A DNA stretch of 64,000 nt from Agrypnia vestita (Eukaryota > Arthropoda > Insecta > Trichoptera > Phryganeidae): positions 62,001 to 126,000 of the forward strand of contig JADDOH010004244.1 in assembly GCA_016648135.1 (NCBI GenBank). Direction: 5' to 3'. Shown here in pieces: positions 1 through 10,055 of the stretch. Numbering within the stretch: position 1 is the stretch's first letter; every line of letters begins with the position of its first letter. The translations under genes and the position numbers were made by a program. The notes beneath the pieces were generated by a model. It worked only from the letters and a program-made list of their open reading frames with translations, made no database searches and was not told the origin of the DNA.

Positions 1-34
1 CTATCATATACTATTACGTAATAGTATATGATAG
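1..34. repeat. Perfect 34-bp palindrome at the window edge
   Basis: The first 17 bases are the exact reverse complement of the next 17, with no spacer. It may be the inner part of a longer hairpin element cut by the window edge. No coding or tRNA signal overlaps it. Confidence 0.85.
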
Positions 35-213
35 GTAGAGATGAGATTCGATTTAGTTTGTAGATAATTTAACGAATTATTATTTGAATACTTTTTAAAT
101 TCAAGAACACATTCATATTTGTGAAGTTGTAATGTTCTGTGAAATTTTTTAAAACCAAATTAATTAATCAATTAGAAAGACATGTAGAAAAATCTAATCC
201 ACGAAAAAATATT

Positions 214-287
214 TGGCTACTACCGGGATTCGAACCCGGGTCACCTCCTTTCTGGGGCCGGTGCTCTGACCAATAAGCTATAAGATA
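214..287 (-). pseudogene. tRNA-like sequence, tRNA pseudogene or SINE head
   Basis: On the minus strand there is a perfect T arm (CCGGG stem, TTCGAAT loop), a B box (GGTTCGAATCC), a plausible A box with a D stem GCTT/GAGC, and a T6 run shortly after the 3' end, as expected for RNA polymerase III. The acceptor 5' strand does not pair with the 3' strand TAGTAGC, and no normal 5-bp anticodon stem with a 7-base loop can be drawn. I therefore read it as a tRNA-derived SINE head or decayed tRNA, not a working tRNA. Confidence 0.6.
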
Positions 288-744
288 TCTACAAGGTTCC
301 TTTTTGTTTGTATCTTTATTATAAGATATTTTTAAAGTCGAGCGAATTTTGGCGCTAGTTCTGGGAAGAACATTTGAAATGTAGATATTATTTGCGAGTG
401 CTCGAGTAATTTTATTGCTTTAATGGAGTTTGCGAGCGTCACGCGTCACGCTGATAAAGTTTTATGCTAATTTAAGATGATTTACAGGGGAACTTCTTAA
501 GTCACGGTTATTTCTACAACTGTGTTGTCAAAATAAACAACATTTAAAAGTAAGCGATATTAAAATTAATGTCTCTCGGAGAATTAAAACGGAATAAATG
601 TATTTTCCACGGTATTTAACAGATCGCATCTTCGTGGAGTCGTTTGTAAGCTTCATACAATACTTTACTGTGTCATGGTTCTCATAATTTTAAATGATGA
701 AATCATAATTTATATTTCCATTAATTACAACTTAACTTAATCGA
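288..744. other. AT-rich stretch, nothing recognised
   Basis: No convincing reading frame, RNA gene or repeat was seen here. Confidence 0.6.
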
Positions 745-930
745 GGTATTATGCCGTGTTTTTACGATCTTTTAGGCCGACGTTTTGGATCCCATTGCAG
801 GGTCCATCATGCTGATGTGGCTAGATGGAACCTGCAATGGTGTCCGAAACGTCGGCCTGAAAGGTCGTAAAAACACGGCATAATACCCCAGAAGATTCTG
901 AGTGGCCGTGAAAACCTAAGAAATTTTTTA
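745..930. mobile_element. Foldback fragment with PLE-type terminus
   Basis: Two arms (745-808 and 824-888) are imperfect inverted copies around a 15-base loop. Both carry the motif CAAAACGTCGG or GAAACGTCGG that marks PLE termini elsewhere in this window. The tail after the right arm, from CCAGAAGATTCTG onward, is shared with 8927-9000, so the two loci belong to one family. A head-to-head terminus arrangement is typical of PLE ends. Assignment to PLE is by motif and similarity only, as no coding sequence remains. Confidence 0.55.
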
Positions 931-1149
931 ACTTAATCGATTAACGCAAATAAACACTCATCAGACATATTTTAGCATGCACGTGCCTGCCACCTGGCGA
1001 AATAATATTTAAAAGCTCGATTTGCATGGTTTGTTTCTTTCCGCATTTTTAAAATCCAATTGTCTTTACCTGTGTGTAATACGAAGAGTGTCGATATTAC
1101 CATAGTTGTAATAAATATAGATTGTATATGTATATATGAGTATATATAT

Positions 1150-1681
1150 ACGGGGTGTAACGGAGCTTATCCACTATACTTTACAGGTGGATTCCTACCT
1201 TGATTATGAATCAAAAATGTTCAAGCAACCATCACCTAATATCTATAGTTAAGCAGTTATGAAATAACAAATTTTGCATTTTTTTCAAAATTTCTGACTT
1301 ATTTTTACAAAACGTTGAATTATCATTACCGATATAAATCGATTACGAAAAATTCATTCGTTTCAATAGAAGTTAAATAGAATAATAAAAACCCTGAAAA
1401 AATCTAATTGGAATGTTTTCCAATTGGAATTTTTCAGGGTTTTTATTATTTTATTTAACTTGTATTGAAACGAATGAATTTTTCGTAATCGATATGAGTT
1501 ACTGTAATGATACTCCAATGTTTTATAAAACAAAAGTCAGAAATATTGAAAAAAATGCAAACTTTTTTGTCATTTATCTCCTCAACTATTGATATTCATG
1601 GTTGCTTTATCATTTTCGACTCATAATCAAGGCAGAAATCCACCTGCAAAGTATTGTGGACTAACTCTGTTACATCCTGTA
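1150..1681. mobile_element. Long-hairpin MITE of about 530 bp
   Basis: The whole segment folds on itself around about 1411. The ends are TACGGGGTGTAAC and GTTACATCCTGTA, and the inner arms contain an almost exact 45-bp inverted stretch on each side. It sits in a TA-rich target, consistent with a TA-duplicating element. Related copies are the decayed half at 21540-21820 and the truncated left end at 63872-64000. No transposase is encoded, so it would depend on an enzyme supplied in trans. Confidence 0.8.
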
Positions 1682-1750
1682 TATATATATATATATATAT
1701 GACGAACTACTTTCTGGGGGAACATATATATATATATATATATATAATAT
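1681..1750. repeat. (TA)n microsatellite blocks
   Basis: Two alternating TA tracts are separated by about 23 bp of unique sequence. They lie between the MITE and the PLE terminus that follows. Confidence 0.9.
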
Positions 1751-1932
1751 ACAGTCTTATTGGTGGGAGACTTTCAAATCACCCGCGAACAAGTACGGCT
1801 AGTCCGTAACTTTTGAGGCCTTTTTAGCCTTGACAATGGCACGTGATACCGTGTCGAAACGTCGGCCTAGGTCTTCTCAGGGAGACTATTTACAGGAAAC
1901 GCGACATATTCCAGAAACTACTTTTGTTCCAT
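1751..1932 (+). mobile_element. Solo PLE terminus (pLTR fragment)
   Basis: This matches, with scattered changes, the right terminal arm of the PLE at 53121-56283 (its 56102-56283 part). It includes the conserved block TTGACAATGGCACG and GAAACGTCGGCC. It has no coding sequence and is flanked on both sides by TA repeats, like the full element. Confidence 0.8.
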
Positions 1933-2034
1933 ATATATATATAAATGATAATGATGATAAGTATACAAATAATGACGCCCATTTTGTTTTAAGAAACACG
2001 TTTCGATCCGAACTGCCAAGGGAAAAAACAATTT

Positions 2035-2640
2035 CGCATTTACAATGCGAACGTTGAATCGATACTATTATATGGAAGTATAACTTAAAGCCTCGTGGAG
2101 AAAGTAATTAACGGCTATTCAAGTAATTTAAAACAAATTCTCAAGAGAATACTCAGACCAGTGAAGGATAATCTTATCTATACAAACTTATTATATTATA
2201 CCGGTTTATTGCCACTATCGGACAGGAGAGTTTTATCCGATCTGATTTTATTATATAAAATTGTAAACTCGCATTACCACAGCCCTGAAATTTTGTCCTT
2301 AATAATGTTCCATGTACCCAGTCGAACTACTCGAGTGCCGACGCCTTTTTACTGTGACAATACTAGAACAAATGCTCACTACAACTCGCTAGTACCTAGA
2401 ATACACAGGTTAGGTAACAATTATACAAACATAGCGGACGTGTTTGGTTCTGGCCTGTCACAGTATAGGGGCGCGATACTGAGAGCGCTTCATTCCACCA
2501 TAATGTAAATTATGTACACTTTCTTTTTTTTGATTTTCTCTCTGTTTATATTATTTTTGCAAATAACTGTTATATACCTACATATGTAAAAGCCTATTTA
2601 GGCGTAAATGAATGAATGAATAAATAAATAATCAACAATG
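2035..2640 (+). pseudogene. LINE fragment: C-terminal end of reverse transcriptase ORF plus 3' UTR
   Basis: An open frame at 2095-2508 (137 codons, no natural start) encodes a region typical of the C-terminal tail of Jockey/CR1-type non-LTR retrotransposon polymerases: LLPLSDRRVLSDLILLYKIV, then FHVPSRTTR, then RTNAHYNSLVPRIHRL. The same frame can be read upstream but contains a stop near 2070. After the stop codon comes a short 3' UTR with a small hairpin (AAAGCCTATTTAGGCG) and a tail of AATG and AAAT repeats, the usual 3' end of such elements. The 5' part is missing, as is normal after incomplete reverse transcription. The 60 kb fragment (59985-60420) has the same tail design. Confidence 0.8.
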
Positions 2641-2835
2641 ACCCGCGCAAACGCTGAGCTTTTCGAGGCCTTCCGGAAACAAGTATCTAATTTAATATGT
2701 CAATCAATTATCGCAACGGGGGCCACCGTTACCTGAATCAGGTGAATTCAGGGATATAAAATGTAACAACAACAGAGAACTTGATTAAAAATATAAAACT
2801 GGTTACCTACGAACTTTATCCAGAGTTTTGTGAGG

Positions 2836-3437
2836 ATCTTCTTCTTCTTTTGGTGTCATGTCAGGTCCCCCCAACGTTGACTATCACCCGAGAGAAATCG
2901 TCCCTGTCCTGGGCAGCACGAAACAGCTCTCCAACACTTCTTATGCCCGTCCAGTCGCGTATATTGCGTAGCCAGGAAATTTGTCTCCTTCCAACACCTC
3001 TACGACCCTCTATCTTGCCCATAAGAATCAGGTGGAGCAATTCATATTTTTCTCCTCTGAGCACATGACCCAAATACGATACCTTTCGGATTTTGATATT
3101 TGTCAGCAACTCTCTATTCAATCTAGCTCTTTGAAGAACTCTTGTGTTGCTGACCATATCCGTCCAGGGTATCCGGAGCATTCTCCGATGTATCCACATT
3201 TCGAACGCCTCCAGCCGGTTCATGCTACTCACTTTGAGGGTCCACGATTCCACTCCGTACAGCAGGACTGACCATATATAACATTTGACCAGTCGCTGTC
3301 GAAGTTTCAGGTTAAGATTGTCATCGCAGAATATCTGTCTCATTTTGTTAAAAGCAGCTCGCGATGCTTCAATTCTGCATTTGACTTCGGTTTCTGGATC
3401 GAGGTCTTCCGCTAGGATACTTCCAAGGTATTTGTGA
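2836..3437 (-). pseudogene. RTE-clade retrotransposon fragment, C-terminal polymerase region
   Basis: The minus strand is open from about 3437 to 2861. It encodes the characteristic RTE C-terminal domain: KYLGSIL near the start, then LVKCYIWSVLLYGVESWTL, then RLEAFEMWIHRRMLRIPW, then LGHVLRG, then WLRNIRDWTG. The catalytic palm and the endonuclease are missing. It ends in a short AAGAAGAAGA-type tail near 2836, fitting an RTE 3' end. The remaining frame is unbroken over about 190 codons, so the copy is relatively young. RTE-type elements are widespread in insects and are often mis-annotated as host proteins. Confidence 0.85.
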
Positions 3438-3539
3438 GGATAATAGTTTTAAATCTAGAGAATTTTAAATCACAATAGTTAGCACCTTATATTTTGATGT
3501 TATAATCATCTCGTAGAATAATGAGCATGTCAACGAGTG

Positions 3540-4020
3540 TTTTAAATATGTTTAATGAATTCATTTATCTTATTAACATAGGTACAAATAATACCTATTA
3601 ACATACCAGGGGTGCGCAGTGGGAACATCGCAGCATGACTTTTACGTAACCAATTATTTGAGAAAAAATTACCTACAACATATATTTCTGTAACACAATC
3701 ATTATCATAGTATTCATATATTGATACATCATAAAAATCTGTAGCATAGATTTATTATTTCTATTTTTAAAAAAATAAATAGATAATAATAAAAGTTATG
3801 CTTCAATGTTCCCACTGCACGCGCCTGCTGTATACCTACCTATTAAAATGCCGTATACCTACCTATTAACATACCGTATACCTAATAACCGTAACCTATT
3901 AACGTGGCTTCTGGATTCAGCCAAGGCCCACCCAGGGATGTCTAGATTTGATGATGATGGTACATGTTAATATACCTGTTAACATAACACCGTATACCTA
4001 TTAACATACCGTATAGAATT
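3540..4020. repeat. Degenerate tandem repeat with nested MITE
   Basis: Short units resembling CCTATTAACATACCGTATA recur irregularly on both sides of the MITE at 3607-3827. The MITE appears to have inserted into this array. Confidence 0.65.
3607..3827. mobile_element. 221-bp MITE with CAGGGGTGCGCAGTGG ends
   Basis: The ends are imperfect inverted repeats (CAGGGGTGCGCAGTGGGAAC against the complement of GTTCCCACTGCACGCGCCTG), and the AT-rich interior is also partly self-complementary. A related motif, GGGGCGTGCAGTGAGAAC, occurs twice in the tandem duplication at 60781-61016. It encodes nothing. Confidence 0.7.
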
Positions 4021-4229
4021 CAAAGATGAAACCGCATACAAATGCTAACCACATGCGTAAATTTGACAACCTACAAAGATTTATTGGGTAAAAATTGTAT
4101 TTTGATGATGATTAAATAAAAAATTATACATTGATTATATATTTTAAAAATATGTTACGGTAATGGTCTGAATAAATTAGAATTCACAATTAATTAAGCA
4201 AGAAAAAAACGTAAAAATACTTAATAAAT

Positions 4230-4720
4230 GTATATGAATATGTATGTACAAAGTATCTGGAATACAAAATGCAAGATACTTTAAAATATTTAAAGTATTT
4301 CAAATACCAGATACAAATATCTTTCTGGAGATATTAGATACAAAATACGTATCTTCCAAATACTTTTTAAAGATGAAATCCTTTTGTAAGAAAACACATT
4401 TTATTGAATGTAAGTTTATTTTTTTACGTGAGATATTTACGAATAAATCGCGTTGGTCGCGCAAATGTGACAAAATAAAATATTATATTTTTATTTAATG
4501 CTTTAATTGAGACTTAAGTAATTTTCTTCTTTCTTCAAACAATTTGTTGCTCATTTTTCTTCGATGAGGTAAATACTAAGATACCAAAAGAATGTATCTA
4601 AATACAAGATACAAGATGAATATTCAAAAAAGTATTTCAGATACGAGATGAAAATACGTATTTTGTCTTGTATCTGTATTTAAAATACTTGTATCTTAGA
4701 TAAGTCACATCTCTGACAAA
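4230..4720. mobile_element. Repeat rich in GATACAAAATAC motifs
   Basis: Many direct and inverted variants of AGATACAAAATAC and AAAATACTTTTTAAA occur at both ends, with an unrelated centre. This layout of subterminal motif clusters is typical of non-autonomous DNA transposons, possibly hAT-like. The class is my inference. An open frame at 4244-4498 within it looks fortuitous. Confidence 0.5.
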
Positions 4721-5325
4721 TTTACATAATATAAGCCACATGCCATTCAAAAAAGCAAACAAATAAAGCATTATTTATATAGTAGAAAATACAAAATTAG
4801 TCAATTTACTCAATGTCGATTGACTCGAATCATGAGAAAAAATCACAACACGTAAAAATTCTAAACAATTTTCCGAAAATTAATAATACGTCTCATTTGT
4901 TCGATGTTTAGAACAAAAGCAGAAAATTACAAATGCGATTCGTTTGTATTTTGTTTCGACAAAAGCGAGTCGGAATGTTTATTCACTTCAGTGAAAAAAA
5001 AAACATGTTTTGAATTTCATTTGTTCCGGTGAAATGCATTGTATATTGTTGAATTTCTAAACGAATTAAAATAAAGGCTTTGAATATATCACGAAGCCCA
5101 ATTTATGGCTGCTAAATAAACCAAAAGGAGGGGAGAACAGCTCACGAACAGAAATAAATCGCTAGAATGTTGTTGTGTTGTGTCTTTGTTTGTTCGTAAA
5201 AGCTCGCAATTCATAAATACACACCATTCAATTGCTTTTTGTATTGTTTTCTTAAATGTGTTTTATTTATGATTGCGTATATCATTTATGCATCGGACAC
5301 GCGTATTATTTCATCCGGATTCATA
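4721..5325. other. AT-rich stretch, nothing recognised
   Basis: No open frame with protein-like composition and no clear repeat was seen. Confidence 0.55.
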
Positions 5326-5622
5326 TTATTTCAATTTCGATTTTATGTTTAAAGACTGCCTGTGTATGTTTGTGCGCACAGCGCGTAAATAACCATCCGT
5401 TTGATTGAATTTAATATACCTCTCGGTATTATATCTTGCAAAAATGAAAATTGCATTTCCTCTCTTTGAAAACATACATAAGTAAACCAAAATACGCCAA
5501 CAAATGATCAATAACCCGAGATAGACCAGGATCTTAGGATGCGGAAGGAGAAACGGACGAACCGCATCCGTATCTGCCTTTAAACCATTGACACAATTTA
5601 CTTCCACGTGCGTCTTATACAT
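5326..5622 (-). CDS. Uncharacterised 98-residue open frame with one membrane segment
   Basis: I do not recognise this protein. It starts at an ATG in a good insect context (CAAAATG). It has about 28 polar residues, then a hydrophobic segment near residues 29-52 (KILVYLGLLIICWRILVYLC), then a basic stretch. This looks like a signal-anchored or multi-pass protein start, or a first coding exon continuing across an intron: GT dinucleotides that could be donors lie just after the membrane segment. No neighbour supports it and there is no recognisable domain. Chance is a serious alternative in AT-rich DNA. Confidence 0.25.
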   Translation of the reverse strand: MYKTHVEVNCVNGLKADTDAVRPFLLPHPKILVYLGLLIICWRILVYLCMFSKRGNAIFIFARYNTERYIKFNQTDGYLRAVRTNIHRQSLNIKSKLK

Positions 5623-5829
5623 TTTGAGAGGTATTCTTTTAAAGTCTTATCTATTTTTCGTGAAGATGGCGGTCAGATTTTTTGATACTGGAAAGTATTT
5701 TATTTATTAACAAACAGACCGTCAACAGGTCATTAATGACGCTAATAGGTGGTCCTAGAGTGACATTAGAGTACAAAGTATGAACAGTTTGTGAACATTT
5801 TGAATATGATATGTTTACGTCATTCAGTT

Positions 5830-6240
5830 TTTAAAGTAAACTAAAAATAAGTAATGAAAAAAAAACAAATAAAAAGTAATGAGTAATAAATAATAAATAA
5901 ATAAATAATAATAATATAATTAAATAATAATAATCAAGAATATAAATAAATAATAAATAATAATAATAAATAATAATAATAATAAAATATAAATAATAAA
6001 TAAAAATAATCATAATCCTAATAAATAATACGTAATAAATTCCTAATCTAAATAATAAATAACCCTCCTAAATATAAATAATAATAAAAAATAATAAATA
6101 ATAAATATAAATAGTAATACAAAATAATGAATAAGAATAATGAATAATAATAATAATAATAAATAATAAATAAATAATAATAAATAATAAATAATAAATA
6201 ATAAATAATAAATAATAAATAATAAATAATGGTAAAATAA
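5830..6240. repeat. AAT/TAAA-rich microsatellite region
   Basis: About 400 bp made almost only of A and T, with (AAT)n, (AATAAATAAT)n and related units. Long open frames here are artefacts of composition. Confidence 0.9.
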
Positions 6241-6832
6241 GTTATACCTATTTTAGAATTAAATTGATTTGTTTATACATCACTGTAACCACAGTGCTAT
6301 GTTGCGTCACCAGAAATTATTAGTTTTTGAAACCAGCAAAATACATTTTTATCCCAAAATAGTAGAAAAAGACTTCCTACGTCCGATGCGGTCGGGTGCG
6401 CTGAGTGCTGCTACGTTCAGTTTAATGAATTCAAAGATATGGAATTGGTTTTACGCTCGTCAAGGATTACCGTCATCCCCGATGAGCATTTATCGCATGA
6501 AAACGAGTTTTTAAATTGAAATTACTATTCCAGATAATAATTTTAGTTCATAATAAAATTCATTCATGTGTCAGTTGCATTAGGTATAACATTTTTTCTT
6601 TCCCACTTTTTGGATGTATATCTATATTATCTATGATCTATATTAATAACTATTGATACGCGCACCTGGGGGATGTAAACGAAAATCCCGTACCTGTGTC
6701 TATTTCTCAGAGGCATGACCCCACTGTAAAATTACCAGGCTTACCAAAGGTGCATATGTCTAATGAATTTGGCTGCCGGGGACTCCGCCTAGCAACAGCA
6801 AATAAACGGTTGTTTGCTAATGCATCCCCACC

Positions 6833-6873
6833 GCCGCTGAAAAAGTATAAAAGCCGTTTACTTTTTCAGCGGC
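6833..6873. repeat. Perfect 15-bp hairpin
   Basis: GCCGCTGAAAAAGTA at 6833-6847 is exactly complementary to 6859-6873, with an 11-base loop. It lies inside a short open frame (6696-6893) of unknown meaning. It could be a MITE core or a structured RNA. Confidence 0.7.
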
Positions 6874-6899
6874 GTAAATACGGTTTTCTTTAATAAAAA

Positions 6900-8035
6900 A
6901 TAAAAATAATTATTAAAATTTTAAAAACAACGACAGTAGTTTAATTCATGGCATAAAATTAGCCATGAAATTTAAAAAGTACAATGAAAAATAAAATAAA
7001 CAACAAATTATACAGTAAATTTCATGACAGTCTGTTATACCATTTTGTAGAGTAATATTTAATGGACATGTGTCAAAATGTAGTTTTCGTAGTCGGTATA
7101 ACATTATTATTTATGTATGTATATGGTGAGATCATATATGTATAGAAAAATCTGATTTTAGCGGAATCCCGTTTATTAATTTAATATTTTTTTGAATGTA
7201 TTACAAAAATATAATATTTTATTAGGTTTTAATAAAAGACTTTCACAATTAAATACAAAATTGCGTGCAGAAGGGTCCTGGAAGGCGAAGGGCTTCCCTC
7301 CCGGCTGAAAAACTAACTATTTCTAGATGCTTCTTCCTACCTAGCTTCTTATGTATGCCAATGGTCGCTAATATCCGAAAACTGGACTAGCTCTGGGAGT
7401 AATAAAATATGAAGATATTTACATAATAAAATATAACAGGAAAAAGTTTTCATTCCAAATAGTGTATCCAATGGTGACACATTGTCTCAGTCCGACGATT
7501 TATTAAACAATAAAATATTTACAAAAGACGTCACAATAATGTACAGATTTAATAAATCGTCCCGCGACGCACCAACATAACATGTTGATTTATTTGTTTA
7601 CTAGGTTTTTTTTTCATTTTCGTGTCCAGAAATGTTTATCCCGAAATGAATGAATTTATTATGTTTCCCATAAAATGTCCCGAAATATTAACTTGTCCGC
7701 CATTTCTGTAAAGCGAAATGATGGCGCAATAAAACACTCGCTAATGTAAGTTGTTATTTTTATGGCGGTGTTTTGTCTGAAAGATATCATCCGGGTATTG
7801 GGACAATTGAGCAAGTTATTAAATTATCGCACATGTTACTTACTCTAAAAGAATTTTATTCAGGTGCCGAGATAGCTGCGTTTCAGTAGACTCGTAAATA
7901 ATCAAACACACCGTAACTTTATTTTAGCAAAATTCTGATTTACTTTATTGTGTTGCAAACGCAAGAATAGGCCATGATGTACCGTAATATATCACAAAAC
8001 AAATTTTGAGAAAATCATAGTTTACTAGCAGGAAG
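6900..8035. other. AT-rich stretch, nothing recognised
   Basis: About 1.1 kb without a supported gene or clear repeat. Confidence 0.55.
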
Positions 8036-8039
8036 CCGA

Positions 8040-8165
8040 TTGCTTACTGCTAGGCCCTGCGGGCGGCTATTGTGGCCGCTTCGCGGCCAATGATGGCCGT
8101 CCCGCGGCCAATTGTGTTTGCTGCGCAGCCTACGTCAGCCGCTTCGCGGCCAATTGTTTCTGGCA
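8040..8165. repeat. GC-rich palindromic repeats (GGCCGC-TTCG-CGGCC)
   Basis: Several short hairpins follow each other, each of the type GCCGCTTCGCGGC or GGCCGTCCCGCGGCC, separated by AATTGT or AATGAT. Stem plus UUCG-type tetraloop is an unusually stable RNA hairpin. The block is strongly GC-rich against AT-rich flanks. Confidence 0.75.
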
Positions 8166-8433
8166 AATTTCCACTTTTAATTACGGGTAGTTTAGATATA
8201 ATTAAGACAAAGTATTTATTCGGTATTTCTAACCGATAAATAAGTCAGAGCGGAATAAAGCACAGTTCGATAGGTAGGTACATACTCTCTTCTCTTCTCG
8301 CAGTGTTAATTACTTTTATACAACATTATAAAAAAATAATCTTTGTTTAATTTGGTTTGTTACATAAAAATATTAATATAAAAAATGAATGTTCAAAACC
8401 AAAAATGTAATTAAAATTTCAACAAAAAAAATT

Positions 8434-8506
8434 CGGTCCTGCCAGGATTCGAACCTGGCATCTTCTGATCCGCAGTCAGACGTGTTATTCGTCGCGCCAC
8501 AGGACC
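8434..8506 (-). tRNA. tRNA-Arg-like gene, anticodon GCG (possibly decayed)
   Basis: The minus strand folds into a 73-base cloverleaf. The 7-bp acceptor stem GGTCCTG/CAGGACC is perfect, the T stem CCAGG/CCTGG with loop TTCGAAT is perfect, and the anticodon stem TCTGA/TCAGA closes loop CTGCGGA, giving anticodon GCG (8471-8473). A T8 run begins 3 bases past the 3' end, a good polymerase III terminator. There is no intron and no encoded CCA. The D arm is damaged: its 3-bp stem has a C-A mismatch, and the usual GG of the D loop is not intact. The backbone resembles eukaryotic tRNA-Arg(ACG), which normally reads CGC through inosine. It may be a recent variant or an early pseudogene. Confidence 0.75.
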
Positions 8507-8880
8507 CGATAAGCAATGTGGCAAAATTATTGTATACAAATAGAAATCATCATCCAAATGCAGAAACAGAGACATTGGTTGGCGTAATTAATTGATGATC
8601 TCGATGTAGTGTTTGCGCACGATGATATCACTGTAACAGTAGCTATAAACTATATCGTGCTCACGGTATGGCGTCAGAGCGAGGGAAGCCACGGGCGAGA
8701 GTGTGTGTGCGGCCTGCGCATACGGGGGTTGTCGAGCAAGTGAGATTCGTTTAAAGAAGTACTGTACACTCGCTAAGAATTATATCCGAAACCCTTGAGA
8801 TGAGAAGCAATTATCAGGCTCATTGTACCACGAGGGCCACCTATTATTTAAAACATAATTTAGTCCAGGAAGGGGAAGGG
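8507..8880. other. No gene recognised
   Basis: Mixed-composition DNA with a somewhat GC-rich part around 8650-8740. I see nothing that I can name. Confidence 0.5.
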
Positions 8881-9000
8881 TAAAATGGGATCCGAAACGT
8901 CGGTCGCAAAGGCCGTAATAACTCGGCATAGCACCCCAGAAAGCACAAACCTGAAGATTCTGAATGGCCGTGAAAATCCAAGAACATTATTAAAAAAAAA
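8880..9000 (+). mobile_element. PLE-type terminus fragment
   Basis: This carries GATCCGAAACGTCGGTC followed by GGCCGTAA and the tail CCAGAAAGCACAAACC, closely related to the foldback at 745-930. It has no coding part. Confidence 0.55.
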
Positions 9001-9099
9001 CATGGTACGCACGCATTTCGTTGCACACTAAAATATCACCTTCCACTCGTCTAAAAAAGTGTATCTCCAGCAAACGCCATTTTGTGTTGACAATTAATA

Positions 9100-9440
9100 A
9101 ATAAACCTTAGCTTCCAGTCTCAACCGTTCCCAGATCGATGATTGACGTTGCGCAGTGGTGCAAGCTACCGAGTGGCGGCCCAAGTCTGGGGCCCTGAGG
9201 TAGCCCGCAGTTAACGGCGCTCGGGGTTCCAGCTCCTTCCTCGGTTCGTGACTGCGCCCATCTGATACTTCTCTGCACTTGAGGAGATCGTGAGGAGTCT
9301 GTTTGTTCTAATGATTTGTTACACACGCTGCTCACCTCGATGGCCGATACTTCTGCCGTAACACGACACGAATCTCACACTCGTCCAGCTGTTGGATTAA
9401 GTCATTACTGCACCAATATTAATGGTGATTTCACGGAGTA
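9100..9440. other. GC-richer block of unknown origin
   Basis: About 300 bp clearly richer in G and C than its surroundings. Open frames on the minus strand (9108-9335) have no recognisable domain. It could be a decayed transposon or an old exon. Confidence 0.4.
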
Positions 9441-9544
9441 GCTAAAATCTGTGAAAGTATTTAGGACCAAGACCTCGAAACCTCAATATTATAAGCAACA
9501 TGGACCCAATATATGATTAGAAGTACGGTAACCTCTTACATTAT

Positions 9545-9935
9545 ATATTAGGAATGAATGTAAAGCTATTAGATATTAGGAATGAATGTAAAGCTGATCT
9601 TAGCATAATTAATAGGATTAAAAAAGGGTCGCTCAGATGGTTTGGGTATGTTGAGCGAATGAATTAGGAAAGAATGGTAAGAATGGTAAGAAAGATATAT
9701 AATGCAAGTGTTGATGGCGCCAGAAAGAGAGGGCGACCGCGGAAGACGTGGCATAACTAGATCAACCAGATACTGGAACATGGTCCCGTCAGAAGCCTCA
9801 ACAACCGGCGAGATTGCATGCGAAGATGTATGAATGTGGATGAAGCGAGCGTTGTATATCAGGAGGACAAAAGAGTGTGGCGCTCTATCCTCTCTGCCTA
9901 CCCCCACGGGGTGATGGCAAGTAAGTGAGTAAATA
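9545..9935 (+). pseudogene. Broken LINE fragment (C-terminal end), family copy 1
   Basis: Read across frames, the plus strand gives GRPRKTWHN, then a region like VRSLNNRRDCMRRCMNVDEA, then RVWRSILSAYPHGVMAS, typical of the end of an insect non-LTR retrotransposon polymerase. It ends in GTAAGTGAGTAAATAAGTAA. It is related to 46535-46812 and to 30430-31110. Stops and frameshifts make it dead. Confidence 0.65.
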
Positions 9936-10055
9936 AGTAACCTCTTCTGTAACCTCTTACAAAAATGAAAAAAGAATTTTCCATGAAAACAACTTAGAAG
10001 GACGTTTAAAAATTCAAGACACGTTTATATATCGATTGATATGGGCAGTTACTTT

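Noticed and set aside
214..287. Functional tRNA gene
   Set aside because: The acceptor strands do not pair and no anticodon arm forms. Kept only as a tRNA-derived pseudogene or SINE head.
5831..6013. Tyr/Ile/Leu-rich open frame
   Set aside because: Pure AT microsatellite translation.
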